A stretch of 17,072 nucleotides of DNA from Tychonema litorale BBK16 (GTDB lineage Bacteria > Cyanobacteriota > Cyanobacteriia > Cyanobacteriales > Microcoleaceae), in assembly GCF_021648855.1 (NCBI RefSeq), contig NZ_JAKJHX010000116.1, forward strand, positions 1 through 17,072, read 5' to 3'. The position numbers and the translations under genes are program-made. Shown in pieces: positions 15,208-17,072 of this stretch. Each line of letters begins with the position of its first letter. The stretch's first letter is position 1. The notes beneath the pieces were generated by a model, which was not told the origin of the DNA, searched no databases, and worked only from the letters and a program-made list of their open reading frames with translations.

Positions 15208-15258
15208 AACCGCAGATCAACGCAGATGAATTTTACAAATTTGCGTTGATCTGCGGTT
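15208..15258. terminator. 17-bp inverted repeat between convergent genes
   Basis: Arms AACCGCAGATCAACGCA (15208-15224) and its exact complement (15242-15258) enclose 17 nt. It lies 14 bp after the protease stop and ends 2 bp before the stop of the opposing gene, so it can form a shared terminator hairpin. The only T-run (15201-15207) precedes the stem on the plus strand, so it is not a classical intrinsic terminator for either gene; the sequence also resembles dispersed bacterial repeats containing ACGCAGAT. Confidence 0.55.
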
Positions 15259-15260
15259 GT

Positions 15261-15971
15261 TCACCCGATCGCATCTACCAATGTTTTCAAATCTGGTACT
15301 TCCAAATCAGGCTTAGCGCTAGCTGGCATCGTCGCCCCAAATCCTGTTTTATCATGTCGCCGATTTACCCAAACTGTGGAGATTCCCATAGCTTTTGCTG
15401 GTGCAATGTCGTGATACATACTTTGAGCAACATGGAGGAGTTTTTCTGGTGGTATTCCCATTGTTTCTAGGGCGATTTCAAAGTTGCGAGGTGACGGTTT
15501 GTACGATCGCACTTTTTCCGCAGTAATCAACCAGTCTAATTCAACTTTTAAGTGTTTCGCCGTACCTACAAACAAGTCATCGTCTATGTTGGAAATTACG
15601 GCTAGTTTGTATTTCTGCTTGAGTGCTGTCAATGCTGCAACTGTATCGGGAAATGGTTGCCAATTTTTGATAGAATCAACCAAGCAATTTATTTCTGTTG
15701 CTGATTCTGTTTGTGTTGGTGCAAAATTAAATCTTTGACCGAAATTTTGAACTATTTGTTGCAAAATTTCCCGGTATTTGATATAATCCTTGTCTGGCTT
15801 TTCGAGTTCAGATTCAAATTCAGCAAACAGCTCTAAAGTTCCGTTATCACTGAAATCAATTTCCCGATTTGACAGCAATTGCTTCAAGGCTAGCAAGATG
15901 CCACTTTCCCAATCTATCAAAGTGCCGTAGCAGTCAAAACTGATAACTTCAAATTGATTCAAATCTAGCAT
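15261..15971 (-). CDS. HAD-superfamily hydrolase, haloacid dehalogenase-like
   Basis: A 236-residue cytosolic HAD protein. Motif I is SFDCYGTLIDW (11-21) with nucleophile Asp13; motif II is VISNIDDD (125-132) with Ser127; motif III Lys is probably Lys158 (YKPSPRNF); motif IV is MYHDIAPAKAMG (185-196) with Asp188. The FDCYGTLIDW sequence and small alpha-helical cap are typical of the type II (S)-2-haloacid dehalogenase group. In true dehalogenases motif IV usually contains Ser-x-Asn; here QSM is found instead, so a phosphatase or another hydrolase is as likely. The start at 15971 has AGGAA about 8 nt upstream. It lies 14 nt after the SGNH gene on the same strand, so the two probably form an operon. 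No substrate can be assigned. Confidence 0.8.
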   Translation of the reverse strand: MLDLNQFEVISFDCYGTLIDWESGILLALKQLLSNREIDFSDNGTLELFAEFESELEKPDKDYIKYREILQQIVQNFGQRFNFAPTQTESATEINCLVDSIKNWQPFPDTVAALTALKQKYKLAVISNIDDDLFVGTAKHLKVELDWLITAEKVRSYKPSPRNFEIALETMGIPPEKLLHVAQSMYHDIAPAKAMGISTVWVNRRHDKTGFGATMPASAKPDLEVPDLKTLVDAIG

Positions 15972-15985
15972 GGTTCGTTCCTGGT

Positions 15986-16942
15986 TTAGGGTTGATATTC
16001 AGCAAAGATTTCAATTTTTCCGACAATGTTTTGATTGAATTGAGCTAATTCTTCGGCTGGAATCCAATATTCTTGGTGTATTGAACTGCCAACTGTTTGT
16101 ACGGGATATTTTTTTAAGAATTCTGCCGCAACTCGAAAGCGGGTTAGATAGCCGAAATATCCCGATGCTGCATCTTTTGTATTCCAATCTCGCGCGATTT
16201 GTATGGCATAGGCTTTGTGAAGTACGGGATAAAAAATAGGCTGAAATGATAGACGCGGCGGGAATTCCAGAAAATCACTTTCTTTAATCAGTTCCATTTC
16301 TTTTTTCCCGACTGCACGGTACAGCATTATTGTCTCTTTATCTGATATATTTATATTTTTAAACCAAGCTTTCCAACCCTCCCAATTGTGTACTATTTTA
16401 GCTAATTCACCGTAACCGATCGCACGGGGATGCGAACCGTCGTTATCTGTAAGTTCTTTTTGCCAAATGTCTGATTTTTGTAGCGGGGTGCAAACATCAA
16501 GATAAGGCACTTCTAATTCGTTGCAAATTTTGGCAAACTGTGCTGATAAGTTGGCAATCTGACTGGTGCGATCGGTATCGATGACTGGTGCTGGGCCTAC
16601 CATTAAAACTGGAAACATTTTTTTTGCAGACTTGAGAATTGATCGGACATTTTCAAGTGATTTGTCAATTTCGATGCGAGTCTTTTCGCGATCGACTGTA
16701 GTATCATTTACGCCAAAAGAAAATACAATTCTGCCGTCGCAATAGTGAGGTAGGCGGCAAGAAACTTCTCTGAACCAGCGACTTTCTATATCGGTACTGG
16801 TTTCTCCTCTGATTCCTAAATTGTAGTAGGTAATATCGTGTCCTTGTCCGCTAGTTGCCGCGCAAATTCTGCCTGTCCAACCGAGACATTTTGGATCGCA
16901 AGTACCGTTTACCAAAGAATCGCCGATAAAACAAATTCGCAT
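15986..16942 (-). CDS. SGNH/GDSL hydrolase fused to an unrecognised C-terminal domain
   Basis: A 318-residue protein. Residues 1-195 are an SGNH hydrolase: FIGDSLVNG (5-13) with nucleophile Ser9, NLGIRGET (41-48) with oxyanion Gly, FGVND (76-80) with Asn79, and DGSHP (168-172) with the Asp168/His171 pair. These act as esterases, lipases or carbohydrate deacetylases. No signal peptide is present, so it is likely cytosolic. After a short linker (NINISDKET) a second domain runs from Met206 to the end: LYRAVGKKEM, then YAIQIARDWN and SSIHQEYWIPAEELAQFN. Its order of an early Arg motif and a late Glu/hydrophobic strand vaguely recalls ADP-ribosyltransferase-like folds, but I cannot assign it. An AAAGAGA lies upstream of Met206, so that part might also be translated alone. 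It is probably co-transcribed with 15261-15971. A heptamer array begins 11 bp before the start. Confidence 0.75.
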   Translation of the reverse strand: MRICFIGDSLVNGTCDPKCLGWTGRICAATSGQGHDITYYNLGIRGETSTDIESRWFREVSCRLPHYCDGRIVFSFGVNDTTVDREKTRIEIDKSLENVRSILKSAKKMFPVLMVGPAPVIDTDRTSQIANLSAQFAKICNELEVPYLDVCTPLQKSDIWQKELTDNDGSHPRAIGYGELAKIVHNWEGWKAWFKNINISDKETIMLYRAVGKKEMELIKESDFLEFPPRLSFQPIFYPVLHKAYAIQIARDWNTKDAASGYFGYLTRFRVAAEFLKKYPVQTVGSSIHQEYWIPAEELAQFNQNIVGKIEIFAEYQP

Positions 16943-16952
16943 ATTATGTGAG

Positions 16953-17072
16953 GGAATTGGGAATTGGTGACTGTTGACTGTTGACTACCGACTACCGACT
17001 ACCGACTACCGACTACTAACAAATGACTAATGACTAATGACTAATGACTAATGACTAATGACTAATGACTAA
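16953..17072. repeat. In-register mosaic heptamer array, running off the window
   Basis: Seventeen consecutive 7-bp units in one unbroken register: GGAATTG twice, GTGACTG, TTGACTG, TTGACTA, CCGACTA four times, CTAACAA, then ATGACTA seven times and one more base at the window end. Most units share a GACT core. It lies directly upstream of the SGNH hydrolase gene. Its true length is unknown. Confidence 0.9.

Noticed and set aside
16953..17072. CRISPR array
   Set aside because: Units are 7 bp with no spacers, so it is a simple tandem repeat.

Overview
The window looks like chromosomal DNA of a filamentous, probably non-heterocystous cyanobacterium (Oscillatoria/Microcoleus-like is my guess). 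The evidence is the repeated HIP1 octamer GCGATCGC (for example 886-893, 6867-6874, 9855-9862), a ClC transporter with CBS and UspA tails, a very large RTX protease, and intergenic DNA full of heptameric tandem repeats and short palindromic elements. No rRNA, tRNA, CRISPR array or intact transposase gene was found.

Layout: bioF (72-1241, minus) diverges from a DHH-family phosphoesterase (1314-2249, plus). A two-gene minus-strand unit follows: a glycosyltransferase (2612-3733) and a translationally coupled 70-residue protein (2388-2600). After a cluster of GGGTGCGTC palindromes comes a ClC/CBS/UspA protein (3933-6644, minus) with Gln at the usual gating-glutamate position. About 440 bp of repeats, including a possible MITE with target duplications, separate it from a two-domain class II aldolase/short-chain dehydrogenase (7086-9056, plus). 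The stretch 9057-9910 is a decay zone: a palindromic element, a gene remnant of unknown family, and a 141-bp remnant of a second ClC gene covering only the first 45 codons.

The centrepiece is 9914-15193, about 1760 codons: a kexin/subtilisin-like S8 protease with a P domain, an Asp/Thr/Gln linker, four blocks of RTX nonapeptides and a C-terminal domain of the kind found in type I secreted cyanobacterial proteins. Three copies of a roughly 95-residue module, each with an EF-hand/dockerin-like calcium loop, alternate with the RTX blocks. The window closes with a minus-strand pair, an SGNH hydrolase fused to an extra C-terminal domain (15986-16942) and a haloacid-dehalogenase-like protein (15261-15971), and with an in-register mosaic heptamer array running off the end.

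Apart from the two minus-strand pairs, the genes look like independent housekeeping and accessory functions, not one pathway. The unusual signals are the modular RTX protease, the heptamer repeat family (also inside the bioF reading frame), the ClC remnant and the inverted-repeat elements in most of the longer gaps.
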